64,000 nt of DNA from Pseudomonas saliphila (GCF_008638345.1 NZ_VTVA01000003.1:219007-283006), one strand, 5' to 3'; counted from the stretch's first letter, positions 54,754-63,906 are shown. Notes: generated by a model not told the origin, from the letters alone. A program made the numbers and translations.

Positions 54754-55875
54754 TTATGCCTTGCGGCGATAGAAGGCCAATTTGTCTTCGTCCAACTCCA
54801 CACCCAGGCCGGGACCAGTGGGCAGATCCACACCGTTGCTGTGGAAATTCAAAGGCTTGATGACGATGTCGTCCTTCATAAGCAGTGGTCCGAACATTTC
54901 GGTACCCCAGTGCAGGGTGTGCAGCGTCGACCAGGCATGCAGCGACGCGGCGGTGCCGATCGTGCCTTCAAGCAGCGTGCCCCCGTACAGGCCAATACCG
55001 GCTGCCTGGGCAACCGTTGCCTGCTCAAGCGCACGCAGAGGGCCGCCGGCCTTGGCGATCTTCATGGCAACGGCACCTGCAAAACCGGCCGCTGCCAGAG
55101 CAAAGAGGTCCTTGGCATCGGCGACCGATTCATCGGCCAGAATGGGGATATGAAACTTGCTCGACAGCCTCACCAGCGACGCGAAATCCTTCATGGGGGT
55201 GGGCTGCTCGACCAGATCGATACCCGCCGCCTGCAACTCGGCCATGCCCTTTGATGCCGTGGTTTCATCCCAGGCCTGGTTGACGTCGACCCGCACACTG
55301 GCGTCGTCGCCAACCGCGTTCTTGATGGCTGCCACATGGCGCACGTCGTCCATCAGCGCTCGGGAGCCGATCTTCAGCTTGAAATCGCAATGGCGTTTTT
55401 GCGCCAGCAATGTCTGAGCCTCGTCGATATCCTTGGCGGTGTCGCCGCTGGCCAGTGTCCAGAGCACAGGAATGTGAGCATGCAAGGCGCCGCCGAGCAG
55501 ATCCGACATCGGGCGATCCAGATGCTTGCCCTGAAGATCCAGCAAGGCCGTTTCAATAGCGGACTTTGCCAGGTTGTTTCCTCGGATAGCTTGGTTTAGC
55601 CTTACCCTGAGGGTATTGACGGCCGCAGCGGGCTGATTGAGCAGAAGCGGTTTGAAATAGGTATCGATGCTGAGCTTGACGCTTTCCGGGCTTTCCGGGC
55701 CGTAAGCCAGACCACCGATGGTAGTCGCTTCACCCAGACCTTCGAGGCCATCGGAATCCATCATGCGTACTATCACCATGGTCTGAACGCCCATGGTTGT
55801 CATGGATAGCTTGTGCGGCCGGATGGTCGGAATGTCGACCAGGATGGCTTCGATGGACTGAATGGTTGCGGACAT
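54754..55875 (-). CDS. catB: Muconate cycloisomerase
   Basis: This 373 aa enolase-superfamily enzyme converts cis,cis-muconate to muconolactone. It starts MSATIQSIEAILVDIPTIRP, with GGAGA before the ATG at 55875. Catalytic-type features are K-x-K in CDFKLKIGSRAL, the metal ligands in DVNQAWDE and further acidic blocks (VEQPTPMKD, LADESVADAKD), and the base lysine in VAMKIAKAGG. First gene of the catBCA-ben run, divergent from catR. Confidence 0.96.
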   Translation of the reverse strand: MSATIQSIEAILVDIPTIRPHKLSMTTMGVQTMVIVRMMDSDGLEGLGEATTIGGLAYGPESPESVKLSIDTYFKPLLLNQPAAAVNTLRVRLNQAIRGNNLAKSAIETALLDLQGKHLDRPMSDLLGGALHAHIPVLWTLASGDTAKDIDEAQTLLAQKRHCDFKLKIGSRALMDDVRHVAAIKNAVGDDASVRVDVNQAWDETTASKGMAELQAAGIDLVEQPTPMKDFASLVRLSSKFHIPILADESVADAKDLFALAAAGFAGAVAMKIAKAGGPLRALEQATVAQAAGIGLYGGTLLEGTIGTAASLHAWSTLHTLHWGTEMFGPLLMKDDIVIKPLNFHSNGVDLPTGPGLGVELDEDKLAFYRRKA

Positions 55876-55981
55876 GTGCTCTCCGAATCGCAATTTGATA
55901 AACCCGTGATTCGAACAGTACGAAGTTTCAGTATGATGAACCAATACAGTTTAGGTTCGCAGCGATACCTTGGAGGTATGG
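55876..55981. promoter_or_regulatory. catB-catR divergent control region
   Basis: Rightward a TATGAT (55932-55937) with TTCGAA 16 bases before it could serve catR. Leftward TTGGTT and TACTGT with an 18-base spacer could serve catB. The two overlap, as usual for LysR-type regulators and their targets. I could not fix the exact CatR recognition half-sites. Confidence 0.4.
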
Positions 55982-56884
55982 ATGGAGCTAAGACACTTGC
56001 GCTACTTCATCGCGGTGGCTGAAGAGCAGAACTTCACGCGGGCCGCAAAAAAGCTATTTATCGCCCAACCGCCGCTGACCCGCGCCATCAGACAGCTCGA
56101 AGAAGAGGTGGGCGTCGAGCTGTTCATTCGCAAGCCCCGCGGCCTCGAGTTGACGGCCGGCGGCAAGTATTTTCTGGAGCAGGCGCGCCAAATCCTCGAC
56201 AAGGTGACGAGCACCATCAGTGATACCCGACGAATTGCCCAGCACCGCAAGACGGTTTTCTCCATCGGCTTCGTCCCCTCTGTGTTCTACGGCCAGCTAC
56301 CCTCCATGGTCCGGCGGCTGCGACAGAATAAGAATCTGGAAATCGTGCTGCACGAGCTCAAAACCCGCGAACAGGTGGATGCGCTCAAGGCGGGCAAGAT
56401 AGATATAGGCTTTGGTCGCATCCGTATCGAAGATCCGGACGTGGATCAGGAGCTGTTATTCGACGAGCCCATCATCGCCGCCATTCCATCGGGTAGCACC
56501 TTGACGAGCCATCGCCCTTCCATGAAGGAGCTATCGGCATGGCCCATGATTGCCTTCCCTTCCGGCCCGGGTCCTAATTTATCCGATCTGACGCAGGGCC
56601 TGTTCCACCGCCGCGGTTTGCGCGTCAATGTTATTCAGCAGGTCAACGATCTGCAGACGGCGTTATCGCTGGTGGCATCGGACATGGGGTTCACTCTGGT
56701 GCCAGAGCAGGTCCGGCGGCTTCAGCGTGAAGGGGTGGAGTACATGCCGCTGGAGGATGAAAACATCACTGTGCCGGTAATAGCCTCCCGGCGACGCGGG
56801 GAAAATCCGAATGCGGTGATGCGGCTGACCAATACCATCCTCGACGGGCTGGTGGAAAATCGATTGACTGGCCGCTACCCCTGA
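55982..56884 (+). CDS. catR: LysR-type regulator CatR
   Basis: This 300 aa LysR-family protein has an N-terminal winged helix-turn-helix (MELRHLRYFIAVAEEQNFTR, then AAKKLFIAQPPLTRAIRQLE) and an effector domain from about 90 to 290. It is divergent from catB, the standard position of CatR, which activates catBC in response to cis,cis-muconate. GGAGG lies five bases before the ATG at 55982. BenM-type proteins, which also sense benzoate, are close relatives, so response to both effectors is possible and relevant here because no benR is present. Confidence 0.9.
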   Translation: MELRHLRYFIAVAEEQNFTRAAKKLFIAQPPLTRAIRQLEEEVGVELFIRKPRGLELTAGGKYFLEQARQILDKVTSTISDTRRIAQHRKTVFSIGFVPSVFYGQLPSMVRRLRQNKNLEIVLHELKTREQVDALKAGKIDIGFGRIRIEDPDVDQELLFDEPIIAAIPSGSTLTSHRPSMKELSAWPMIAFPSGPGPNLSDLTQGLFHRRGLRVNVIQQVNDLQTALSLVASDMGFTLVPEQVRRLQREGVEYMPLEDENITVPVIASRRRGENPNAVMRLTNTILDGLVENRLTGRYP

Positions 56885-56937
56885 CTGCCAACCCAACTAA
56901 AACGCTTACGCGATGCTTGGCCCGCCTCAAGATCTAT

Positions 56938-57783
56938 TCAGACCGGATTGAATAACTGGCTGCTCAATTCTTCGCTGGCCTTCAGCATTACGGGCAGTAT
57001 CCGCTGCTCAAGATCAGCCGCCGGCACTCGACCCGCATGGGTACTGACGTTCATGGCCGCCAGCACATGCCCCGCCGAATCGAACACCGGTACCGCGATC
57101 GAGCGCAGCCCCTGCTCCAGCTCCTGGTCGACAATGCACCAGCCCTGGCGCCGCACCTGCTGCAGGCACTCCCAGAGGCCTTCTGGCGTGGAAATGGTGC
57201 GGCTGGTCTTGGGCTGCAGCTCAGCGTTCGCCAGATAGTCGGTGAGCTCTTCATCGCTCATCGCAGCGAGCAGTACCCGCCCCATCGAGGTGCAGTACGC
57301 AGGCAGACGGCTACCGACACTGAGATCCACCGAGATCAGCCGCTGAGGGATCGCGGAGCGGGCGATATACAGCACCTGATCACCTTCCAGCGTCGCCAGA
57401 TTGCAGGCTTCGTGCAGCTGCTCGCTGAGCCGATCCAAATAGGGCTGCGCGGAGACCGCCAGCGGCGTGGAAGACAGATAGGCATGGCCCAGCGTAAGCA
57501 CCTTCGGGAGCAGAGAATAGGTCCGTCCGTCTGTGGTGGCGTATCCAAGCTTCATCAAGGTGTACAGACAGCGACGTACCGCCGCCCGCGGGATCTCCGT
57601 GCGGTGGCTTATCTGCGCAATGGTGAGATGCCGTTTGCGTTCCTGAAACGCATTGATAACCGCAAGCCCCCGGGCCATGGACGTCATGAAATTCGGGTCG
57701 CCACTCATCGCGGCGATGCGCTTGGCCGGTGAGATATAGGCAGGCGGAGCGAGGGACGACCTGGGTGGCAGCGTATCGGGCAT
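56938..57783 (-). CDS. pcaR: IclR-type beta-ketoadipate pathway regulator PcaR
   Basis: This 281 aa IclR-family regulator has the winged helix part ARGLAVINAFQERKRHLTIA with QISHRTEIPRAAVRRCLYTL, and the effector domain with SVDLSVGSRLPAYCTSMGRV and DQELEQGLRSIAVPVFDSAG. This is very close to the PcaR of Pseudomonas putida, which activates pcaIJ and other pca genes with 3-oxoadipate. The start at 57783 has a weak ribosome binding site; the longer frame to 57855 would run across the promoter. A PcaR-type box lies upstream, suggesting autoregulation. Confidence 0.94.
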   Translation of the reverse strand: MPDTLPPRSSLAPPAYISPAKRIAAMSGDPNFMTSMARGLAVINAFQERKRHLTIAQISHRTEIPRAAVRRCLYTLMKLGYATTDGRTYSLLPKVLTLGHAYLSSTPLAVSAQPYLDRLSEQLHEACNLATLEGDQVLYIARSAIPQRLISVDLSVGSRLPAYCTSMGRVLLAAMSDEELTDYLANAELQPKTSRTISTPEGLWECLQQVRRQGWCIVDQELEQGLRSIAVPVFDSAGHVLAAMNVSTHAGRVPAADLEQRILPVMLKASEELSSQLFNPV

Positions 57784-57809
57784 CAGTAGACTCTGACGAA
57801 AGAAATAAT

Positions 57810-57824
57810 AGGCGATTATCGGAC
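57810..57824 (-). promoter_or_regulatory. PcaR-type box upstream of pcaR
   Basis: The minus strand reads GTCCGATAATCGCCT, sharing 12 of 15 positions with the PcaR site GTTCGATAATCGCAC and the CGATAATCG core with both pcaI sites in this window. It lies 27 bases before the pcaR start and includes a GATAAT that could be the -10. Confidence 0.6.
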
Positions 57825-57938
57825 AGGTGTGCGGATAGCGCAACATGCGCGCCACAATGGGCGACGGGTACTGGATTCGTGGCGGTGGATTGACGGGGGT
57901 TTAGAACGAGAACGGCCGGTAAGGGGAGCATTTTGCTA

Positions 57939-58015
57939 TGGTGCGCGAGCCCGGATTCGAACCGGGGACCTACCGCTTAGGAGGCGGTCGCTCTATCCAG
58001 CTGAGCTACAAGCGC
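57939..58015 (-). tRNA. tRNA-Arg (anticodon CCT)
   Basis: A 77-nt cloverleaf reads on the minus strand: D arm GCTC-AGCTGGATA-GAGC, anticodon arm ACCGC-CTCCTAA-GCGGT with anticodon CCT, T arm CCCGG-TTCGAAT-CCGGG, and an encoded CCA end. The acceptor stem is irregular: GCGCTTG faces CTCGCGC, leaving U5-C68 and U6-U67 unpaired. All other arms are perfect, so it is probably functional, but the tandem mismatch deserves attention. It reads the rare AGG codon. Confidence 0.85.
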
Positions 58016-58327
58016 AGATTCACAGCAAAAAACCGATCCGCATATTAACCGATCGAGCGCAAGCTTGGCCACTTGGCAAACAAGTTTGATGCCAGCTAAC
58101 GCAGCTACGCCTGCAATCTGTCACATTCTGCAGACATTTTTTTGTCACAAAGGTGGGAAAATTAAAAAAAACAGGTATAAAGGAGCATTGAGCCTGAATC
58201 TGTTGTCTGCATCACATCGGGGGTTCCGCTCCTCCTGAAAAAAAGCCGGCGCACGCTCTGACGGAGTATCAAGCAGCTTCAGTTGCCGCCATCGACCATA
58301 TCTAGACAAAGCGATTATCCTTGCCTT
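58016..58327. other. Region between tRNA-Arg(CCT) and amrZ
   Basis: This 312-base region contains AT-rich blocks around 58135-58180 (runs of T and A, and TATAAA at 58176-58181) likely to form promoters for amrZ. No gene is supported: a minus-strand frame of 109 codons crosses it and amrZ but has no recognisable features. Confidence 0.5.
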
Positions 58328-58645
58328 ATGAAAACTGCAATCCAACACTACACCAGCAGGACCGCGGACAAATTCGTTGTACGATTGCCGCAGGGTATGC
58401 GGGACCGTATAGCTGAAGTTGCCAAGCAGCATCACCGCAGCATGAATTCCGAGATCATCGCGCGTCTCGAGCATAGCCTGCTGGATCTGCCCACCCTTCC
58501 AGAACAGCCATCTAGGCAGGTGTTGAACGATCAGCAGCTCGAATCACTGAGCCATCCCGAACAGGAACTTCTGGTACGCTTCCGCGAAATGAGCCGTCGT
58601 CAGCAGAATGCCCTGCTAGCACTATTGGTAAACGAAGCGTCCTGA
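58328..58645 (+). CDS. amrZ: Ribbon-helix-helix regulator AmrZ
   Basis: This 105 aa protein has the Arc/MetJ-type DNA-binding fold: SSRTADKFVVRLP-like beta strand (TSRTADKFVVRLPQGMRDRI) and helices with HHRSMNSEIIARLEHSLL. It aligns closely with Pseudomonas AmrZ, whose strand residues K18, V20 and R22 correspond to K15, V17 and R19 here. A C-terminal tetramerisation part follows (EQELLVRFREMSRRQQNALL). AmrZ activates alginate genes and represses flagellar and c-di-GMP genes. The ATG at 58328 fits the family; the upstream in-frame codons do not. A bidirectional terminator follows. Confidence 0.93.
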   Translation: MKTAIQHYTSRTADKFVVRLPQGMRDRIAEVAKQHHRSMNSEIIARLEHSLLDLPTLPEQPSRQVLNDQQLESLSHPEQELLVRFREMSRRQQNALLALLVNEAS

Positions 58646-58657
58646 TCGTTGTAGGGC

Positions 58658-58690
58658 AAAAAAAACCCGCTCACTGAGCGGGTTTTTTTT
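58658..58690. terminator. Bidirectional terminator between amrZ and oadB
   Basis: CCCGCTC-ACT-GAGCGGG is a perfect 7-bp stem flanked by eight A residues on one side and eight T residues on the other, so it should stop transcription of both convergent units. Confidence 0.95.
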
Positions 58691-58702
58691 CGCTTCTACT
58701 AC

Positions 58703-59839
58703 CTAGCCGACAAACGTCAACAGGACACCTGCTGCCACCGCCGAGCCAATCACACCTGCAACGTTCGGCCCCATGGCATGCATGAGCAGGAAGTTGTGCG
58801 GATTGGATTCCAGACCGACCTTATTGGATACCCGAGCGGCCATGGGTACGGCAGACACGCCCGCCGAGCCGATCAATGGGTTGATGGGGGTCTTGCTGAC
58901 AAGGTTCATCAGTTTGGCCATCAATACCCCGGTAGCAGTGCCCATGCAGAAGGCGACCATGCCCAGCACCAGAATGCCCAGCGTCGTCAGCTGCAGGAAG
59001 GCTTCGGAAGACAGCTTGGCGCCAACCGACAGACCGAGACCAATGGTCACGATGTTGATCAGAGCGTTGCGACTGGTATCCGCCAGACGCTCCACGACGC
59101 CTGACTCGCGCATCAGATTACCCAGACAGAACATGCCGATCAACGGCGCCGCATCCGGGAGCAACAAGCCAACCAGCATCACCAATGCCAAGGGAAAGAT
59201 GATCTTCTCAGCCTTGCTCACTACACGCAGCTGAGTCATGACGATTGAGCGTTCTTTTTCCGTGGTCAGCGCGCGCATGATCGGCGGCTGCAGCAGTGGC
59301 ACCAGGGCCATATAGGAATACGCCGCGACAGCGATCGGCCCCAGCAGCTCAGGAGCAAGCTTGGAGGTCACAAAGATCGAGGTCGGACCGTCCGCTCCGC
59401 CAATAATGGCAATCGACGCCGCCTGCTTGAGACTGAACTCAAAACCCGGGATCCCCCAGGCGGTAAGGGCCAAAGCACCAAGCAGGGTACCGAAGATACC
59501 AAATTGTGCAGCGGCGCCTAGCAGCAAGGTACGCGGATTGGCCAGCATGGGTCCGAAATCAGTCATCGAACCGACACCCATGAAGATCAGCAGCGGAAAA
59601 ACACTGGTCGGAATACCCACGTCGTAGATCAGTTTGAGGATACCCATACCCTCAGACATGTTCGCGACCGGGATATTGGCCATCAAGCCACCAAAGCCGA
59701 TCGGAATCAGCAGTAAAGGCTCGAATCCCTTCTTGATTGCCAGGTAAATCAAACCGAAGCAGATGAAGATCATGAACAGCTGACCCGGCTGTATGTGATA
59801 CAGGCCGGTGGAGTGCCAAAGAATCAAAAGCTTATCCAT
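58703..59839 (-). CDS. oadB: Na+-translocating oxaloacetate decarboxylase beta subunit
   Basis: This 378 aa membrane protein has about ten to eleven helices. Family blocks are [60 protein letters not shown] (containing the Na+-channel aspartate) and [20 protein letters not shown]. It decarboxylates the carboxybiotin on the alpha subunit and couples this to Na+ export. It follows oadA by 12 bases and ends before a shared terminator. Confidence 0.95.
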   Translation of the reverse strand: MDKLLILWHSTGLYHIQPGQLFMIFICFGLIYLAIKKGFEPLLLIPIGFGGLMANIPVANMSEGMGILKLIYDVGIPTSVFPLLIFMGVGSMTDFGPMLANPRTLLLGAAAQFGIFGTLLGALALTAWGIPGFEFSLKQAASIAIIGGADGPTSIFVTSKLAPELLGPIAVAAYSYMALVPLLQPPIMRALTTEKERSIVMTQLRVVSKAEKIIFPLALVMLVGLLLPDAAPLIGMFCLGNLMRESGVVERLADTSRNALINIVTIGLGLSVGAKLSSEAFLQLTTLGILVLGMVAFCMGTATGVLMAKLMNLVSKTPINPLIGSAGVSAVPMAARVSNKVGLESNPHNFLLMHAMGPNVAGVIGSAVAAGVLLTFVG

Positions 59840-59851
59840 TCAAGGATCTCC

Positions 59852-61642
59852 TTAACCGATCGTCAGCAAAGTGTCGCCGACGTTAACCGCGTCGCCCACT
59901 TTGACATTGACCGTACCGACAGTCCCCGCTCTGCGCGCGCAGACTTCAGTTTCCATCTTCATGGCTTCCAGAATCATCACTACCTCGCCGTCCTCTACCG
60001 CATCACCCGGGGCAACCAGAACCTTGAAGATATTCCCCGCCAGCGGCGCAGGTTGCGCTTCGCCAGCGCCGGCAGCGGGAGCTGCAGCAGAGGCTGCAGG
60101 TGCGGCAGGCGCTGAATCAGCGACCGGTTTGATGCCAGTAACGTCGCCGCCATCAGCAACCTGAACCACAAACTCCTTACCGTTCACCGTAACCGTGTAG
60201 ACCTCTGCCTCGCCGGGCTTGGTTGTTTTGGCAACCATTTCCTGGCCAGTCGGTGCCGGCTCGAAGGCATCCGGATTACCGCGGTTCTCGAGGAACTTCA
60301 GGCCGATCTGCGGGAACAGCGCGTAGGTCAGTACGTCGTCAATTTCATTGCTGGCCAGCTTGATGCCCTTCTCCTGTGCAATACCTCGGAGCTCGGCGGT
60401 CAGCTTGTCCATTTCCGGTTCCAGCAGATCAGCTGGCCGGCAGGTAATCGCCTCGGCACCTGCCAATACACGCTGCTGCAACTCGTAGTTAAAGGGCGCC
60501 GGTGCTGCGCCGTACTCACCCTTGAGAATCCCGGAGGTTTCCTTGGTGATCGACTTGTAGCGCTCACCCGTCAGGACGTTAATGACTGCCTGTGTGCCGA
60601 CGATCTGGGAGGTAGGTGTCACCAGCGGAATAAAACCCAGGTCCTCACGAACGCGGGGGATTTCTGCCAGTACTTCATCAAACTTGTCGCCGGCGTCCTG
60701 CTCTTTCAACTGACTTTCCATGTTGGTGAGCATGCCGCCTGGGACCTGAGCAACGAGAATGCGCGAATCCACGCCTTTCAGATTGCCTTCGAATTTGGCG
60801 TACTTCTTCCGCACTTCACGGAAATAGGCCGCAACTTCCTCAAGCAGCAACAGATCCAGGCCGGTGTCGTGCTCGGTGTTCTGGAAAATCGCCACCACGG
60901 ACTCGGTCGGCGAATGGCCATAGGTCATCGACATCGAGGAGATAGCGGTATCGACATTATCAATGCCGGCCTCGACTGCCTTGACAATAGCGGCAGTGGA
61001 CAGACCTGCAGTCGCGTGGCACTGCATGTGCACAGGAATGCTCAATGATGCTTTCAGGCGCGAAACCAGATCGAAACCAACGTACGGATTCAGGATACCC
61101 GCCATGTCCTTGATCGCGATGGAATCAGCGCCCATGTCTTCGATGGTCTTGGCCAGATCCACCCACATCTCGATAGTGTGAACCGGGCTGGTAGTGTAGG
61201 AAATCGTGCCCTGGGCGTGCTTGCCCTGGGCCTTGACCGCCTTGAGCGCAGTCTCCAGATTCCGCGGATCGTTCATCGCATCGAACACACGGAACACATC
61301 TACACCGTTAACCGCGGCTCGTTCGACGAACCGCTCGACCACATCATCAGCATAATGACGATAACCAAGCAGGTTCTGCCCGCGCAGCAGCATCTGCTGG
61401 CGCGTATTGGGCATCGCTTTCTTCAGCTCGCGAATGCGCTCCCATGGATCTTCACCCAGATACCGGATGCAGGAGTCAAACGTCGCACCACCCCAAGACT
61501 CAACTGACCAGAAGCCTACCTGGTCCAGCTTGCCGGCTATCGGCAGCATGTCCTCAAGGCGCATGCGGGTGGCCAGGATGGATTGATGGGCGTCTCGGAG
61601 AATGACATCAGTGATGCCCAAGGGCTTCTTGGTATCGGTCAT
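59852..61642 (-). CDS. oadA: Oxaloacetate decarboxylase alpha subunit (biotin carboxyl carrier)
   Basis: This 596 aa protein has a carboxyltransferase TIM barrel (about 1-300: [54 protein letters not shown]), an association domain, an Ala/Pro-rich hinge (about 495-525) and a C-terminal biotinyl domain with EAMKMET, biotin on K562. It transfers CO2 from oxaloacetate to biotin. The same architecture occurs in PycB of two-subunit pyruvate carboxylases, but the adjacent oadB and oadG favour the Na+-pumping decarboxylase. It lies 49 bases after oadG. Confidence 0.94.
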   Translation of the reverse strand: MTDTKKPLGITDVILRDAHQSILATRMRLEDMLPIAGKLDQVGFWSVESWGGATFDSCIRYLGEDPWERIRELKKAMPNTRQQMLLRGQNLLGYRHYADDVVERFVERAAVNGVDVFRVFDAMNDPRNLETALKAVKAQGKHAQGTISYTTSPVHTIEMWVDLAKTIEDMGADSIAIKDMAGILNPYVGFDLVSRLKASLSIPVHMQCHATAGLSTAAIVKAVEAGIDNVDTAISSMSMTYGHSPTESVVAIFQNTEHDTGLDLLLLEEVAAYFREVRKKYAKFEGNLKGVDSRILVAQVPGGMLTNMESQLKEQDAGDKFDEVLAEIPRVREDLGFIPLVTPTSQIVGTQAVINVLTGERYKSITKETSGILKGEYGAAPAPFNYELQQRVLAGAEAITCRPADLLEPEMDKLTAELRGIAQEKGIKLASNEIDDVLTYALFPQIGLKFLENRGNPDAFEPAPTGQEMVAKTTKPGEAEVYTVTVNGKEFVVQVADGGDVTGIKPVADSAPAAPAASAAAPAAGAGEAQPAPLAGNIFKVLVAPGDAVEDGEVVMILEAMKMETEVCARRAGTVGTVNVKVGDAVNVGDTLLTIG

Positions 61643-61691
61643 AGTTGTATGGCCTTTTTGGATTTTATAGTGAAGTTTTCGTCAATATGGA

Positions 61692-61943
61692 TCAGGACGC
61701 ACGCGAACGATGCTGCTTTACGGCAGCGGTGATCACGGCAATAAGTTCGGAATCGACTACGTCTGGAGCAGGCTGCGCCCGACGTGCCGGCTTGGAAACC
61801 GGGACCGCTTCGGGAAAATATTTCCCCAGCAGCTTGGACATCAGCGTAACAATAATCACCAGGGAGATTAGGAACGTGAAGACCGCCCCCATTCCCATCA
61901 GCATCAGATCGACGCCTTCCATAAGCAGTTCGGTTGAATTCAT
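61692..61943 (-). CDS. oadG: Oxaloacetate decarboxylase gamma subunit
   Basis: This 83 aa protein has a single membrane helix (GMGAVFTFLISLVIIVTLMS), a basic linker (SKPARRAQPAPD) and a soluble tail ending ITAAVKQHRSRAS, the normal OadG layout; it anchors and stabilises the alpha-beta complex. The true start is the ATG at 61943 (MNSTELLMEGVDLML); a much longer frame to 62273 is not supported. It is the first gene of oadGAB. Confidence 0.88.
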   Translation of the reverse strand: MNSTELLMEGVDLMLMGMGAVFTFLISLVIIVTLMSKLLGKYFPEAVPVSKPARRAQPAPDVVDSELIAVITAAVKQHRSRAS

Positions 61944-62226
61944 TCTTGTCTCCCGCCCTCGCACGCCCGCGAAGCGAGCTGTTGAATATTCGATTTTACT
62001 GTTCGGAAAAAGCGACACCGGCCTGTCGATTTGACCGGTTCTGCTCGCGCAAAACCGGTGTAATGTATCCTGATGTGACATTCTTGGCAATCCAGGCGAC
62101 ATCATAAACGACACCGGAAAGGGAAGCTGGGCCCGGCCCCGCAAGGTTTTATCACGCTCAAAAACCTCCCGCCAGACCGACCCCACACGAGGGAAAAAGT
62201 TTCGGCCGACACCGATGGACCCGACG

Positions 62227-63651
62227 TCAAAGCAGAAATATTGTAGCCAGTCCAAGGAAAATGAAGAACCCACCGCTATCGGTTATTGCTGTAATCATCA
62301 CACTGGCGCCAAGCGCCGGGTCGCGTCCCATACGCATTCTCGCCAGCGGGATAACCACCCCCATGATCGACGCCAGCAACATGTTCAGCGTCATGGCTGC
62401 AAGCAGCACGATAGCCAGCGCCACGCTTGCATAGAGCCAGTAGGCGATCACTGAGAGCACTACACCCCAGAACAATCCATTGATCATGGCGACCAACGCC
62501 TCCTTGCGGATAAGCCGTCTGCCGTGGGCAACCTGAACCTGACCGGTGGCAATGCCGCGCACAATCATGGTGATGGTCTGATTACCCGAATTACCACCGA
62601 TGCCGGCCACGATCGGCATTAGCGCCGCCAGCGCCACCAGCTGCTCAATGGAATTCTCGAACAGCCCGATCACCCGGGATGCGATCAGGGCGGTACACAG
62701 ATTCACTGCCAGCCAGGCCCAACGATTGCGTACTGACTTCCACACCGACGCGAAGATATCCTCTTCCTCGCGCAGGCCCGCCGCGTTGAGCGCTTCGGTT
62801 TCACCTTCTTCACGGATATAGTCAACCATCACATCAATGGTCAAACGGCCTTGCAACCTGCCCTGCGCGTCAACCACTGGTGCAGATACCAGATCGTAGC
62901 GTTCGAACGCCTGCGCAGCCTCGCCAGCATCATCCAGCGGGCCGAAAATGACTGGCTCGCCGGCCATGGCGTCATATACCAGCTCATCCGGCGAACCCAC
63001 CAGCAGGCGCTTGATCGGCAGAACGCCCTTCAGCACGCCTTCACCGTCGACCACAAACAGCTTGTCGGTGTGGTCAGGCAAGACTTCGAAGCGACGCAGG
63101 TAGCGGATCACCACTTCCAGCGATACATCATCCCTGATGGTGACCATGTCGAAATCCATCAAGGCCCCGACCTGGTCGTCATCGTAGGATAATGCTGATT
63201 GCAATCGCTCGCGCTGTTGCGCATCGAGCGTATCCATCAGTTCGCGTACCACATCACGTGGCAAGTCGGGCGCGAGATCAGCGAGCTCATCGGCGTCAAG
63301 ACTGTTAGCCGCCGCTATGATCTCGTAGTCGTCCATATCCGCTATGAGCGTTTCACGCACCGCATCGGATACTTCGAGGAGAATTTCCCCATCCCGCTCC
63401 GAACGTACGCGCTGCCATACCGCCAGCCGCTCTTCAAACGGAAGGGATTCGAGGATATAGGCAATATCGGCAGGGTGAAGCTCGTCAAGCAGACGCTGTA
63501 ACGCGATCAAGGATGCGCCATAGGCGAGACTGCCTTCAGTCTCTTCTACTGCTCCACGGTGATCACCGATACCGAGCTGATCGAGCAACAGGACAACTTG
63601 GTCAAGTCGATCCTGGAGACTGTCGGGGGAGTTGGGGCTGGAATCTGACAT
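62227..63651 (-). CDS. mgtE: Magnesium transporter MgtE
   Basis: This 474 aa protein has the MgtE N-terminal helical domain (about 35-150, LDELHPADIAYILESLPFEE), two CBS domains (about 155-275, QVGALMDFDMVTIRDDVSLE) and five C-terminal membrane helices from about 305, with MPIVAGIGGNSGNQTITMIV at the channel. Mg2+ binding to the cytoplasmic domains gates the pore. GGGAAG precedes the ATG at 63651. It stands alone between oadGAB and tRNA-Arg(ACG). Confidence 0.96.
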   Translation of the reverse strand: MSDSSPNSPDSLQDRLDQVVLLLDQLGIGDHRGAVEETEGSLAYGASLIALQRLLDELHPADIAYILESLPFEERLAVWQRVRSERDGEILLEVSDAVRETLIADMDDYEIIAAANSLDADELADLAPDLPRDVVRELMDTLDAQQRERLQSALSYDDDQVGALMDFDMVTIRDDVSLEVVIRYLRRFEVLPDHTDKLFVVDGEGVLKGVLPIKRLLVGSPDELVYDAMAGEPVIFGPLDDAGEAAQAFERYDLVSAPVVDAQGRLQGRLTIDVMVDYIREEGETEALNAAGLREEEDIFASVWKSVRNRWAWLAVNLCTALIASRVIGLFENSIEQLVALAALMPIVAGIGGNSGNQTITMIVRGIATGQVQVAHGRRLIRKEALVAMINGLFWGVVLSVIAYWLYASVALAIVLLAAMTLNMLLASIMGVVIPLARMRMGRDPALGASVMITAITDSGGFFIFLGLATIFLL

Positions 63652-63777
63652 GGATGCTTCCCGAGGGGTCTGGCGGTACGTCAGCGAGACAGGCCAAGCG
63701 GCGCAATGTCTGGCAAGCCTGGTGTCAGCCTAGCAGTTTGTGCGTTCCGCCATACCTTCACCGATCAGGTGAGGAGC

Positions 63778-63813
63778 AAAAAAAAACCCACCGGCTTTAA
63801 CCAGTGGGTTTTT
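63778..63813 (-). terminator. Terminator of tRNA-Arg(ACG)
   Basis: CCCAC and GTGGG close a stem, continued by GG/CC past one mismatch, with a loop CTTTAA. On the minus strand it is followed by nine T residues, and it lies 5 bases past the tRNA 3' end. Confidence 0.85.
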
Positions 63814-63817
63814 CGTT

Positions 63818-63894
63818 TGGTGCACTCGGAAGGATTCGAACCTTCGACCGCTCGGTTCGTAGCCGAGTACTCTATCCAGCTGAGCTACGAGTGC
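63818..63894 (-). tRNA. tRNA-Arg (anticodon ACG)
   Basis: A 77-nt cloverleaf with perfect arms reads on the minus strand: acceptor GCACTCG/CGAGTGC, D arm GCTC/GAGT, anticodon arm CTCGG-CTACGAA-CCGAG with anticodon ACG (wobble A normally modified to inosine), T arm GAAGG-TTCGAAT-CCTTC, and an encoded CCA. It reads CGU/CGC/CGA codons. Confidence 0.97.
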
Positions 63895-63906
63895 ATTGTG
63901 GGGCGT

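Noticed and set aside
43075..57783. Benzoate cluster as a genomic island flanked by attachment sites
   Set aside because: Apart from the adjacent irregular tRNA, no integrase, no direct repeat of the tRNA 3' end and no composition break were seen; host-like codon use argues against recent transfer.
58250..58327. AlgU (sigma-22) promoter for amrZ
   Set aside because: A TCTGA occurs near 58257, but no GAACTT-like -35 lies 16-17 bases upstream.
58145..58474. 109-codon minus-strand frame overlapping amrZ
   Set aside because: It overlaps the clearly identified AmrZ gene antisense and lacks any domain or ribosome site.
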